Source: Erythrobacter sp.
Lineage (GTDB): Bacteria; Pseudomonadota; Alphaproteobacteria; Sphingomonadales; Sphingomonadaceae
Assembly: GCA_013822695.1 (NCBI GenBank)
Contig: PNKW01000001.1
Span: forward strand, 26,555-90,554
Direction: 5' to 3'
Length of the DNA stretch: 64,000 nucleotides
The position numbers and the translations under genes were made by a program. The notes beneath the pieces were generated by a model. It was not told the origin of the DNA. It did no database searches and saw only the letters and a list, made by a program, of their open reading frames with translations. The stretch's first letter is position 1. Each line of letters opens with the position of its first letter. Below, in pieces: positions 55,872-64,000 of the stretch.

Positions 55872-57004
55872 CTCTTTTTGAAGGGCGTTCGGCCGCCGAG
55901 GTAGAGCTGATCGCTGGCTACGCCCGCCCGCTCGCGCTCGAGGAAGTCGGCGACCGCGCTACGGAAGCCCGGATCGGCGATCCAGTGCGCGGACCAGGTC
56001 TGCACCGGCTCGTAACCCCGCGCGAGCTTGTGCCCGCCCTGCGCGCCCGCCTCGACCCGTGCGAGGCCCCGCGCAATCGCGATGTCGATCGCCTGATAGT
56101 AGCACAGCTCGAAGTGCAGAAAGCGCACCTCGCGGGTGCAACCCCAGTAGCGCCCGTAAAGCGCATCGCTGCCCACGAAGTTCAGCGCTCCCGCAATCGC
56201 CGCGTCGCCGTCATAGGCGAGGATCAGCACGATCCGCTCGCCCATCCTTTGACCGAGCAGAGAGAAGGCCTCGCGCGTCAGGTAGGGGCTCCCCCATTTG
56301 CGGCTTCCGGTGTCCTGATAGAACACCCAGAAGGCGTCCCAGTGCTCCTCGCGGATGTCGGGGCCGGTGAGGTGGCGGATGGTGAGGCCTTCGGTGGCGG
56401 CGGCGCGCTCCTTGCGCAGGTCCTTGCGCTTCCTCGAAGAGAGCTGGCCAAGGAAGTCCTCGAAGGTCGCATACCCGCGGTTGAACCAGTGGAACTGGAT
56501 ATCGGCGCGCGGCATCCAGCCGGCCTCCTCGAACAAGGGGAGTTGGGCCGGGTCGATGAAGGTGGCGTGGGCGCTCGACAGCTTGTTCTGGAGGCACACC
56601 GCTTCAGCGCCCTTCAAGAGGTGCGGGGCAAGCGCGGGGTCGGAGAGCAGCAGGCGCGGGCCGGTCGCTGGGGTGAAGGGCGCGGCGATCTGGAGCTTGG
56701 GGTAGTAGCGCCCGCCAGCGCGGTGCCAGGCATCGGCCCAGGCGTGGTCGAAGACATATTCGCCCTGGCTGTGCCCCTTGGCGTAGGAGGGCATGGCGGC
56801 GAGCAGGGTGCCGTCGTCGGCAGTGATGGCGATGGGCGCAGGCTCCCACCCGGTGCCGCGGCCGACCGAGCCGGAGTCCTCCATCGCGGTGAGGAAGGCG
56901 TGGGAGACGAAGGGGTTGTCCGCGCCGCCCAGCGCGTCCCACTGGCCCGCCTCGAAGGCACCGACCGAGGAAGCGATGCGGACGGTCAGCTCAGGCGAAC
57001 TCAC
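55868..57004 (-). CDS. FemAB/GNAT-like peptidogalycan-type protein (DUF482-like)
   Basis: GADNPFVSHAFLTAMEDSGSVGRGTGWEPAPI...FDHAWADAWHRAGGRYYPKLQIAAPFTP...YGRYWGCTREVRFLHFELCYYQAIDIAI; GTG start. Confidence 0.85.
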   Translation of the reverse strand: MSSPELTVRIASSVGAFEAGQWDALGGADNPFVSHAFLTAMEDSGSVGRGTGWEPAPIAITADDGTLLAAMPSYAKGHSQGEYVFDHAWADAWHRAGGRYYPKLQIAAPFTPATGPRLLLSDPALAPHLLKGAEAVCLQNKLSSAHATFIDPAQLPLFEEAGWMPRADIQFHWFNRGYATFEDFLGQLSSRKRKDLRKERAAATEGLTIRHLTGPDIREEHWDAFWVFYQDTGSRKWGSPYLTREAFSLLGQRMGERIVLILAYDGDAAIAGALNFVGSDALYGRYWGCTREVRFLHFELCYYQAIDIAIARGLARVEAGAQGGHKLARGYEPVQTWSAHWIADPGFRSAVADFLERERAGVASDQLYLGGRTPFKKS

Positions 57005-57729
57005 GCCAGCCCGTCCCCCTCGGCGATGAGCGCGTCGACGCAGCGCAGGGCACGGCTGCGCAGGTGCGGTGAGCGGATAGTCCAGCTCAGCAGGGGTCGC
57101 CGATCGGCCCGCCACAGGCCGGCGATGGCATTGGGCAGGTCGCGAATGTCGAGCGCAAGGAAATCGGGATGGGCTTGATCGAGCGCGCCCGGCGCACGCC
57201 ACGCGGAAAGGAAGCCGCCGTCATAGGTGTCGGTTCCGACCAGCCCGCGAACGTAGGCGCTCCGGTGCTTGAAGAACCACGCGCCCATGCGTGGATCAAA
57301 GCTCATGACAGCAAAGGGCCCTGCGTAATCCGCGAGCACTTCGCTGACCGCGCGGCAACATGCGGCAATGTTGAATCCGGGCAGCGACTTGATCTCGATC
57401 AGCAGCGGCACCCGCCCGGCGACAACATCGAGGAACCGCGCCAGTCGCACCGGATGCTGGTCGGTGCCGAGCAGGCGCAGCGCCTCGAGCTCGTCGGCGG
57501 AGCGGCTGACGACCGGCCCTGTCTCCCCGGTGAGCCGGTCGAGCTCCCAGTCGTGGAACACCATCGGCACGCCGTCGCCGCTCATCTGGATGTCGCACTC
57601 GATCCCCATCCCGCGCGCCATCGCGCCCTCGGCGGCGGCGAGCGAGTTCTCCGGCACGCCCGGGCCATGCAATCCGCGGTGAGCGAACTCCCACTGCGTC
57701 AGCCAGCCAGGAGCGGGCCTTGCGGTCAT
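57001..57729 (-). CDS. Glycerophosphodiester phosphodiesterase
   Basis: AHRGLHGPGVPENSLAAAEGAMARGMGIECDIQMSGDGVPMVFHDWELDRLTGETG. Confidence 0.9.
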   Translation of the reverse strand: MTARPAPGWLTQWEFAHRGLHGPGVPENSLAAAEGAMARGMGIECDIQMSGDGVPMVFHDWELDRLTGETGPVVSRSADELEALRLLGTDQHPVRLARFLDVVAGRVPLLIEIKSLPGFNIAACCRAVSEVLADYAGPFAVMSFDPRMGAWFFKHRSAYVRGLVGTDTYDGGFLSAWRAPGALDQAHPDFLALDIRDLPNAIAGLWRADRRPLLSWTIRSPHLRSRALRCVDALIAEGDGLA

Positions 57730-58181
57730 GCCTTCAGCGCAACCACCGCATCGACCTCGACCGCCGCGCCGCGCGGCAGGGCGGGCACACCGACCGCGGC
57801 GCGGGCATGCTGGCCAGCGCCGCCGAATACCTGCTCCATCAGGTCCGAGGCGCCATTGGCCACCTCGGGCTGCTGGGTGAAGTCGGGAGTGCAGTTGATG
57901 AACGCGCCCAGCTTGACGACCCGCGCGACCTGCTCGAGCAGGCCCGCCGCCTCAAGCTGGGCCACGACCATCAGGCCGCAGGCACGCGCGGCGGCCTGGC
58001 CTTCCTCGACCGACACGTCATCGCCCAGCCGTCCCTTGACCACCTGCCCGTCCACGAAGGGCAGCTGGCCCGAGACATGAGCGAAGCCGCCATGCACCAC
58101 GACGGGCACATAGCTGGCGACGGGCGCTGCGGCCTTGGGCAGGGTGATGCCGAGTTCGGCGAGCTTGGCGGCAATGGTCAT
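57726..58181 (-). CDS. RidA-family protein
   Basis: ASYVPVVVHGGFAHVSGQLPFVDGQVVKGRLG...CGLMVVAQLEAAGLLEQVARVVKLGAFINCTPDF. Confidence 0.85.
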   Translation of the reverse strand: MTIAAKLAELGITLPKAAAPVASYVPVVVHGGFAHVSGQLPFVDGQVVKGRLGDDVSVEEGQAAARACGLMVVAQLEAAGLLEQVARVVKLGAFINCTPDFTQQPEVANGASDLMEQVFGGAGQHARAAVGVPALPRGAAVEVDAVVALKA

Positions 58182-58184
58182 TGG

Positions 58185-58805
58185 TCAGTCCTCCAGTTGG
58201 GCAAGCAGCCACGGCAGCGCCTCGTCCCAGCGGTCAATCCGCGAATGGGCGTGGCCGGCCTTGTGGGCGCAATCGATGGCGTGGGCGATCATCGGCTCGC
58301 CGCACAGGTGCAGGCGGGTAACGTCGGGGGTGATCTCGGCGACGCTTGCGTGGTGTTGGGCGAGATCATCGATGAACAGCGCGCGGGTGGGGGCGTATTC
58401 GTCTATGATCGCTTTCAGCGCCGGGCCCTTGGGGCCCTGGTTGGTGAACACGCGGGCATTGATCCCGACCTTGGCGAGCTGCTCGGCGCGTGCGTCGCGG
58501 TGGTGATCGATGAGGTTGGTCAGGATCACCACGTCGGCCTTCTCGGCGAGGGTGTTGATCCCCTCGACCGCCCCGGCGATCGGCGCTTGCGAGTCCATCT
58601 CGTTATCGAAGAAGCTGCGCAGCATCCGCCAGATGTCAGGCGGAGCGAGCAATTCGCCGCTGTCCTTCCAGCGCAGCGCCTCGGCGAAATTGTGACCTTC
58701 GAGGTGGAAGCTGACGCCTTGGCTCGCCTCCAGCCAGTTCTTGAAGGGTGCGACCATGTGCAGCAGCACTTCGTCGCAGTCGGAGATTATCAGCGGGCGG
58801 GTCAT
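58185..58805 (-). CDS. HAD-family hydrolase
   Basis: LIISDCDEVLLHMVAPFKNWLEAS...VVILTNLIDHHRDARAEQLAKVGI...ALFIDDLAQHHASVAE. Confidence 0.8.
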   Translation of the reverse strand: MTRPLIISDCDEVLLHMVAPFKNWLEASQGVSFHLEGHNFAEALRWKDSGELLAPPDIWRMLRSFFDNEMDSQAPIAGAVEGINTLAEKADVVILTNLIDHHRDARAEQLAKVGINARVFTNQGPKGPALKAIIDEYAPTRALFIDDLAQHHASVAEITPDVTRLHLCGEPMIAHAIDCAHKAGHAHSRIDRWDEALPWLLAQLED

Positions 58806-59038
58806 TGTTGCAGAGCGTCCTTGGCGGCGATCAGTTCCTCCGGCGTGACGGCGAGGGCCTCGGCAGCGCGGAGCAGGTCGGGTTCGTGGTTGGCGAGAAA
58901 TTCGAGCGCCGAGGCGAGCACGTGGCGATCACCCAGCCCGCTCCTCAGAGAATCGGGATCGAGGCCCGTCAGTTCAAGGTATCGCGCGGCACGATCCTCG
59001 CTTTCCAGCACCCAGGCGAGCGCGGCAAGCGCCAGCAC
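58802..59038 (-). CDS. DUF3572-like small protein
   Basis: LALAALAWVLESEDRAARYLELTGLDPDSLRSGLGDRHVLASALEFLANHEPDLL. Confidence 0.7.
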   Translation of the reverse strand: MLALAALAWVLESEDRAARYLELTGLDPDSLRSGLGDRHVLASALEFLANHEPDLLRAAEALAVTPEELIAAKDALQQ

Positions 59039-59133
59039 TTGCGGGCTCTGGGGCTCGGATGGGGGACGATGCGGGATTGTCCTGTCCTTCGGGTGGGTTT
59101 AGTTTAGACGCAAGGGCGAAAGCGGGGCGTTCA

Positions 59134-59505
59134 GTGACAAAGCGGATCATGGTTGTCGAGGACAATGACCTCAACAGGAAATTGTTCTGCGACGTACTTC
59201 GCGCAAACGGCTTCGAGGTCGAACCCGTGGCCGAGGGCGACAAGGTGCTCGACACCGCGTTGGCCGCCATGCCCGATCTCATCATCATGGACATCCAGCT
59301 CGGCGGCATCTCGGGCGTCGACCTGATCGAGGCGGCCAAGCGCGACCGGCGGCTGGCAGGCATTCCGGTGCTGGCGGTGACCGCTTTCGCCGCCAAGGGC
59401 GATGAAGAGCGCATCCGCGCGGCCGGGGCGGCCGGCTATCTCTCCAAGCCGGTTTCGATCAGTCCCTTCATGAACGCGGTGCGCGAACTGCTCCCCGCAG
59501 CCTAG
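59134..59505 (+). CDS. divK: Single-domain response regulator DivK
   Basis: KRIMVVEDNDLNRKLFCDVLRANGFEV...PDLIIMDIQLGGISGVDL...VTAFAAKGDEERIRAAGAAGYLSKPVSI; GTG start. Confidence 0.9.
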   Translation: MTKRIMVVEDNDLNRKLFCDVLRANGFEVEPVAEGDKVLDTALAAMPDLIIMDIQLGGISGVDLIEAAKRDRRLAGIPVLAVTAFAAKGDEERIRAAGAAGYLSKPVSISPFMNAVRELLPAA

Positions 59506-60053
59506 GCTGCCGCGTGGGGCACCAGCCCCGCCGCCTCGGCAAGGTAGATCGCCAGCGTCAGCACCAGCCCGCCGAGGAAGATGCGGTAGGCCCAGCCGAG
59601 ATACCGGAACTTGCGCCGCCGCAGCACCATGCCGTTCTGGTAGAGATCGCGCAGCATCATCCGGTAGAGCGCCTCGTCGCTGCGGAACTCGGCCAGCATC
59701 CCCTCGGTCCAGCGCGCCTCGTCGATCAGCGCGAAGTGGCCGAAGAACAGCGGATTGTAATGCGCCGGGTCGATGCTGTCCGGCCCCGGGCGCGGAAGGA
59801 TTGCGATCACCGCGCAGATCGAGGCGACGAGCGCGGTCGCGGCAAGGCACAGCATCGACCAGCTGACCGTGCGCGCGCCGGCCTCGGTGATGACCAGCGA
59901 GAACACGACAAAGCTCGCCCCCATCAGGATCTGCGCCTTCTGGTCGGCCATCTGCGAAAGGCCCAGCGTGTTGACCTGGGCGGTGCGCACGAGGTGCACG
60001 GCCTGGGGCGAAAGCGGCGGCACCGAGGTAGCGCCCTCGACGGGTTGCACCAT
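59502..60053 (-). CDS. DUF5706 (Pycsar-TM effector-like) membrane protein
   Basis: VNTLGLSQMADQKAQILMGASFVVFSLVI...NPLFFGHFALI...ALYRMMLRDLYQNGMVLRRRKFRYLGWAYRIFLGGLVLTLAIYL. Confidence 0.65.
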   Translation of the reverse strand: MVQPVEGATSVPPLSPQAVHLVRTAQVNTLGLSQMADQKAQILMGASFVVFSLVITEAGARTVSWSMLCLAATALVASICAVIAILPRPGPDSIDPAHYNPLFFGHFALIDEARWTEGMLAEFRSDEALYRMMLRDLYQNGMVLRRRKFRYLGWAYRIFLGGLVLTLAIYLAEAAGLVPHAAA

Positions 60054-60205
60054 GCGTTGCCCTCCCCAGATAGGCTCCGCCCCGCTCCCCTGCGCGGCGA
60101 AAGCTTGACAAGCTGCATCATCCGCCGCTTTGCAGCCGTAATAAAGGGCTAGAGCCCGCCCGACAACCGATACGCCGCCCACCGGTCCAACAAGAGCACG
60201 CACCC

Positions 60206-60448
60206 ATGAGCCCCGCAGACGTCGACGCCAAGATCCGCTCCCTGATCGAACCCTTCAACAAGAAGGGCATCGCCATCGAGGACGCGACCACTTTTGCCGG
60301 CGATCTCGAGTTCGACAGCCTCACCGTCATGGATTTCGTCGCCGAGATCGAGGACGAGTTCGATGTGATCATCTCGATGAACCAGCAGGCAGAGATCGAA
60401 AACTGGGGCCAATTGGTGGCAGCAGTCCACAAGCTGCAGGATAGCTGA
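60206..60448 (+). CDS. Acyl carrier protein
   Basis: FAGDLEFDSLTVMDFVAEIEDEFDVII (DSL phosphopantetheine site); directly upstream of spt. Confidence 0.9.
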   Translation: MSPADVDAKIRSLIEPFNKKGIAIEDATTFAGDLEFDSLTVMDFVAEIEDEFDVIISMNQQAEIENWGQLVAAVHKLQDS

Positions 60449-60450
60449 TA

Positions 60451-61689
60451 ATGGCAACCGCTATGACTGAAGCCCTCACCGCCGCCGAACCTGTCGACCT
60501 GCTCGCCAAGTTCGATCCGATCATCCAGACCCGCGAGCAACTGCTGGCCGCCGGGGTCGAGGATCCGTTCAATCTGGTGATGGAGCAGGTGCTCTCGCCC
60601 ACCCGCGCGATCTGCAATGGGCGCGACACGATCCTGCTCGGCACCTACAACTACATGGGCATGACCTTCGATCCGGACGTGATTGCGGCCGGGCAGGCGG
60701 CGATGCAGGATTTCGGCGCGGGCACGACCGGTAGCCGCGTCTTGAACGGCACCTTCCGCGATCACCGCGATGTCGAAGCCGCGCTGCGCGAATTCTACGC
60801 CATGGACCACGCGATGGTCTTCTCGACCGGCTATCAGGCGAATCTCGGGATCATCTCGACGCTGGCGGGCAAGGGTGACTACATCATCCTCGACATCGAC
60901 AGCCATGCTTCCATCTGGGATGGCTGCGCGATGGGCAACGCCGAGGTCGTGCCGTTCAAGCACAATGACGTCGAGGCGCTGGAGAAACGCTTGAAGCGTG
61001 TCCCCGAAGGCGCGGGCAAGCTGGTGGTGCTTGAGGGCGTCTATTCGATGATGGGCGATGTCGCGCCATTGAAGGAGATGGTCCGCATCTCCAAGGCCCA
61101 CGGCGCGATGGTGCTGGTCGACGAGGCGCATTCGATGGGCTTCATCGGCGAGCACGGCCGGGGCGTCGCTGAGGATCAGGGTGTGATCGACGATGTCGAT
61201 TTCATCATCGGCACCTTCTCCAAGAGCGTCGGGACGGTTGGCGGCTTCTGCGTCTCGAACCATCCCAAGTTCGAGGTGATGCGTCTCGTGTGCCGGCCCT
61301 ACGTCTTCACCGCCGCTCTGCCGCCCTCGGTGATGGCGAGCTCGGCCACCTCGATCCGCAAGCTGATGCACGGCGGCAACAAGCGCGCGCACCTGTGGGA
61401 GAACAGCCGCACGCTGCACAAGGGCCTGCGCGACCTCGGCTTTGAGCTCGGTACCGAGACCCCGCAGAGCGCGATCATTGCCGTCATCATGCCCGATCTC
61501 GAACGCGGCGCGATGATGTGGGAGGCGCTGCTGAAGGAGGGCCTCTACGTCAACCTCGCGCGTCCCCCGGCGACCCCTGCCGGCATGACCTTGCTGCGTT
61601 GCTCGCTGTGCGCCGAGCATTCGGCCGAGCAGGTGCAGACCATCCTCGGCATGTTCGAGCGCGCGGGGCTGGCGATCGGGATTATCTAA
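60451..61689 (+). CDS. spt: Serine palmitoyltransferase (alpha-oxoamine synthase)
   Basis: LLGTYNYMGMTFDPDVIAAGQAAMQDFGAGTTGSRVLNGTFRDH; LVDEAHSMGFIGEHGRGV; GTFSKSVGTVGGF. Confidence 0.95.
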   Translation: MATAMTEALTAAEPVDLLAKFDPIIQTREQLLAAGVEDPFNLVMEQVLSPTRAICNGRDTILLGTYNYMGMTFDPDVIAAGQAAMQDFGAGTTGSRVLNGTFRDHRDVEAALREFYAMDHAMVFSTGYQANLGIISTLAGKGDYIILDIDSHASIWDGCAMGNAEVVPFKHNDVEALEKRLKRVPEGAGKLVVLEGVYSMMGDVAPLKEMVRISKAHGAMVLVDEAHSMGFIGEHGRGVAEDQGVIDDVDFIIGTFSKSVGTVGGFCVSNHPKFEVMRLVCRPYVFTAALPPSVMASSATSIRKLMHGGNKRAHLWENSRTLHKGLRDLGFELGTETPQSAIIAVIMPDLERGAMMWEALLKEGLYVNLARPPATPAGMTLLRCSLCAEHSAEQVQTILGMFERAGLAIGII

Positions 61690-61756
61690 CCCTCTCTAAT
61701 CGAAGGATTTGTCCTGCAGACTTGCATTTCGGCAATTTTGCAGAATAAAAGGCCTG

Positions 61757-62743
61757 ATGGCCGCCGCGATCCGCCCTTTTTCCGACGAACAGCTACGTGC
61801 GCTGATCAACCTGCGGCCACGCTATGAAAACCTCATTGAGGCGCAACGCGATCTGGGGTGCGTGCCATACAATCTCGTGCGCAAGACGGTCGGCGGGCGC
61901 GAATATCTCTACGAGGTGATTGACCGCGCCAACAACGGCAAGAGCCTCGGGCCAATGACGCCGGAGCGCGAGGCGCAGCTGGAATCCTATCGCAGCGCCA
62001 AGGCCGCCTTGCAGGACCGCATCAAGGCTGCGACCGAGGGGGTCGAGGAGATCGTGCGGCTCGCGCGACCGCTCCGCCTGCCGACCTTCCCTGCCCCCGC
62101 CGGCAAGATCCTGCGCGAACTCGACCGGCGCGGGTTGCTGGACGGAACGCTGCTGGTGGTCGGCACCAATTGCATTCCGGTCTATTCGATCGAGGCCGCC
62201 GGTGCGATTTCCGACGCGCCAGCGGAGACTGAGGATTTCGACCTTGCCTGGGCGGCGCAGGAGGAGGCGGAGGACGCCGCCTTGTGGAATGCGCTTAAGG
62301 CGGTCGACCCCACCTTTACCGTCAATGCCGAGCGCGAGTTTCAGGCGCGCAACCGCCATTCCTACGAGATCGAACTGCTGGTCGCGCCTTCGCGCCTCGC
62401 CACCATGAGCCCGCGTGAAAAGCCGCGCCCAATCCCGCTGCCTGAACAGGAATGGCTGCTGCTAGGCCGCCCGGTCGATCAGGTGGTCCCATGCCGCGAC
62501 GGCGAGGCGGTCCGCGTGGTCGCACCCGATCCGCGCTGGTTCGCGCTGCACAAGCTGTGGCTGGGCCATCAGGCGAAGCGCAACCCATTGAAGCGACGCA
62601 AGGATGTCCAGCAGGGGAACGCGGTTCTGAGCGCAGTGTCCGAAGCGATGCCGCAATACCCGCTCGATGCGGCGTTCCTCGCAGCGATCCCGGGCGAGCT
62701 GCTGCCCTATTGGCAGGGATGGCGGGATACACGGCGCGACTGA
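61757..62743 (+). CDS. GSU2403-family nucleotidyltransferase-fold protein
   Basis: PAGKILRELDRRGLLDGTLLVVGTNCIPVYSIEAAG...TEDFDLAW...WFALHKLWLGHQAKRNPLKRRKDVQQGNAVL. Confidence 0.75.
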   Translation: MAAAIRPFSDEQLRALINLRPRYENLIEAQRDLGCVPYNLVRKTVGGREYLYEVIDRANNGKSLGPMTPEREAQLESYRSAKAALQDRIKAATEGVEEIVRLARPLRLPTFPAPAGKILRELDRRGLLDGTLLVVGTNCIPVYSIEAAGAISDAPAETEDFDLAWAAQEEAEDAALWNALKAVDPTFTVNAEREFQARNRHSYEIELLVAPSRLATMSPREKPRPIPLPEQEWLLLGRPVDQVVPCRDGEAVRVVAPDPRWFALHKLWLGHQAKRNPLKRRKDVQQGNAVLSAVSEAMPQYPLDAAFLAAIPGELLPYWQGWRDTRRD

Positions 62744-62897
62744 CGGCGCGGATCAGTTGATCGTCACATTCTCTTGGACGGCGCGCCGTTCCTGCGGGCC
62801 GATCGGGTACTTGTGCGCGGCGCGTACCGACTGCAGCAGCGTCGATCTCGCCCCGTGAGAAGGCAAGGCTGCGTGCATGGGGCCACCATCATTTAAT

Positions 62898-62947
62898 TAA
62901 CCTGATTGGTTATTTTCCTTGACATCGCAACGCTCTCCGGTTAGGAA
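62898..62947 (+). promoter_or_regulatory. Candidate promoter/operator upstream of the terminase genes
   Basis: TAACC-tgatt-GGTTA inverted repeat (62898-62912), TTGACA (62919-62924), 17-nt spacer, TAGGAA. Confidence 0.35.
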
Positions 62948-63039
62948 AGGGCATCATCGGAAAATTGTGATTCGCCAGCAGGCGGCCTCCCACCACCGGG
63001 GAGCGCCGCTTTCTGGCGTTTGCGGCGCAGGAGACCCGC

Positions 63040-63519
63040 ATGGCCAGAAATCCCGGCAAGCGCATCGTCATTCGTCCCAGCCTCAAGGAAGGCGAAGGCG
63101 GGCCGATCAACAACAACTGGCGCCGCCTGTTTCTCGATCACCTCGCCGAAAGCTCGAACGTCACCGCGTCGGCCGCGAAGGCCGGAATCAGTATCAGCCG
63201 CGCCTACAAGGTGCGCCGCGAAGAAGCCGAGTTCGCGCGGCAGTGGCTGGCCGCGCTCGCCGAAGGCTATCTGCACCTCGAGCTGGAAGTGGTCAGACGC
63301 CTGCGCGAGGGCGATTTCAAGGTCGGCGAGGACGGCAAGTTCGACTTCGCCAATGCCATCCGCCTGCTCGCGGCCCATCGCGACAATGCGGCGCGCGGGG
63401 CAAGTCAGGTGCGCGATGTCAGCGCGGCGGAGGTCCGCGCCTCGATCGACCGCAAGATCGACGACATCCGCCGCCGCATCGCCCGCCAGAAGGCCGCTGC
63501 CGAAAGGCAAAGTGAATGA
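63040..63519 (+). CDS. Terminase small subunit-like (GTA gp1/phage) protein
   Basis: NNNWRRLFLDHLAESSNVTASAAKAGISISRAYKVRREEAEFARQWLAALAEGYLHLELEVVRRL. Confidence 0.75.
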   Translation: MARNPGKRIVIRPSLKEGEGGPINNNWRRLFLDHLAESSNVTASAAKAGISISRAYKVRREEAEFARQWLAALAEGYLHLELEVVRRLREGDFKVGEDGKFDFANAIRLLAAHRDNAARGASQVRDVSAAEVRASIDRKIDDIRRRIARQKAAAERQSE

Positions 63520-64000
63520 GCGGGTCCTACCGGAAGATGATCGCCGAGATTGTCGGCAAGGATCGCAAGAAGGCCGACGAGGCAGAAAAGGTCCGCCAGA
63601 TTCTCACCAAGGAACTGGATCAGGGCCAGAAGAACGACTTCGACTATCTGTGGGAATTTGACGCCCGCGAGAATCAGCTCCCTCCCGCGGGTGACTGGCG
63701 GGTGTGGATGATCATGGCCGGGCGCGGCTTCGGCAAGACCCGCGCGGGTGCCGAATGGGTGCGGATGATCGCCGACAGCAATCCCGAGGCGCGGATCGCG
63801 CTGGTCTCAGCCTCGCTCGCCGAGGCGCGCGCGGTGATGGTCGAGGGCGAGAGCAGACTGCTGGCGATCTGCCGCCCGGGCCACAAGCCGCATTTCGAGC
63901 CCTCGCTCCACCGCGTCCGTTTCGCCAACGGAGCTCTGGCGCAGCTGTTCTCGGCCGCCGAGCCGGAAGCGCTGCGCGGGCCGCAGCACAGCCACGCCTG
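63516..64000 (+). CDS. Terminase large subunit (GTA/phage), partial at window end
   Basis: WRVWMIMAGRGFGKTRAGAEWVRMIADSNPEARIALVSASLAEARAVMVEGESRLL (Walker A GRGFGKT); ATGA overlap with the previous gene. Confidence 0.9.
   Translation, partial: MSGSYRKMIAEIVGKDRKKADEAEKVRQILTKELDQGQKNDFDYLWEFDARENQLPPAGDWRVWMIMAGRGFGKTRAGAEWVRMIADSNPEARIALVSASLAEARAVMVEGESRLLAICRPGHKPHFEPSLHRVRFANGALAQLFSAAEPEALRGPQHSHA

Noticed and set aside
59502-60053. A complete Pycsar anti-phage defence system
   Set aside because: No cyclase or other defence gene adjacent; only the effector-like membrane protein is present.
1-64000. tRNA, rRNA or recognisable riboswitches
   Set aside because: None identified by eye; a tRNAscan/Infernal run would be needed to be sure.

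Overview
High-GC alphaproteobacterial chromosome segment. The sequence content (acp-spt sphingolipid module, light-harvesting genes, GTA-like terminase genes, many SDR/P450/Rieske genes) suggests a sphingomonad of the Erythrobacter/Porphyrobacter type; this taxonomic guess is inference. Layout: (i) 1-9.3 kb housekeeping-like genes (pgeF, pepN, EamA transporter, threonine aldolase, two bPH2 proteins, GST). (ii) About 9.3-50.1 kb is a large accessory island rich in catabolic enzymes: SDRs, three zinc-independent MDR reductases, TonB receptor, two Rieske oxygenases, two intact P450s plus one decayed P450, acyl-CoA ligase, paired acyl-CoA dehydrogenases, thiolase/DUF35 pair, KstD-like flavoprotein split by one stop codon, stand-alone molybdopterin oxidoreductase with mobA, two ThuA-like proteins and six NTF2/SnoaL-like proteins. 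Inside the island sits a pucBA-type antenna gene pair with a convergent pucC-like gene. (iii) 50.2-62.8 kb is mostly housekeeping (kynU-kynA, dksA, divK, acp-spt). (iv) The window ends in the first genes of a GTA/phage-like packaging cluster. Main leads: LH2-type antenna genes with a substituted pigment H-bond residue; a parS-like 16-mer in the loop of a convergent terminator; a 25-bp promoter element repeated 20 kb apart plus a looser CAAAAGTG-type motif in the island's divergent intergenic regions, although no transcription regulator was recognised there; long intergenic inverted repeats; and two decayed catabolic genes. All family calls come from reading motifs by eye; no database search was run.
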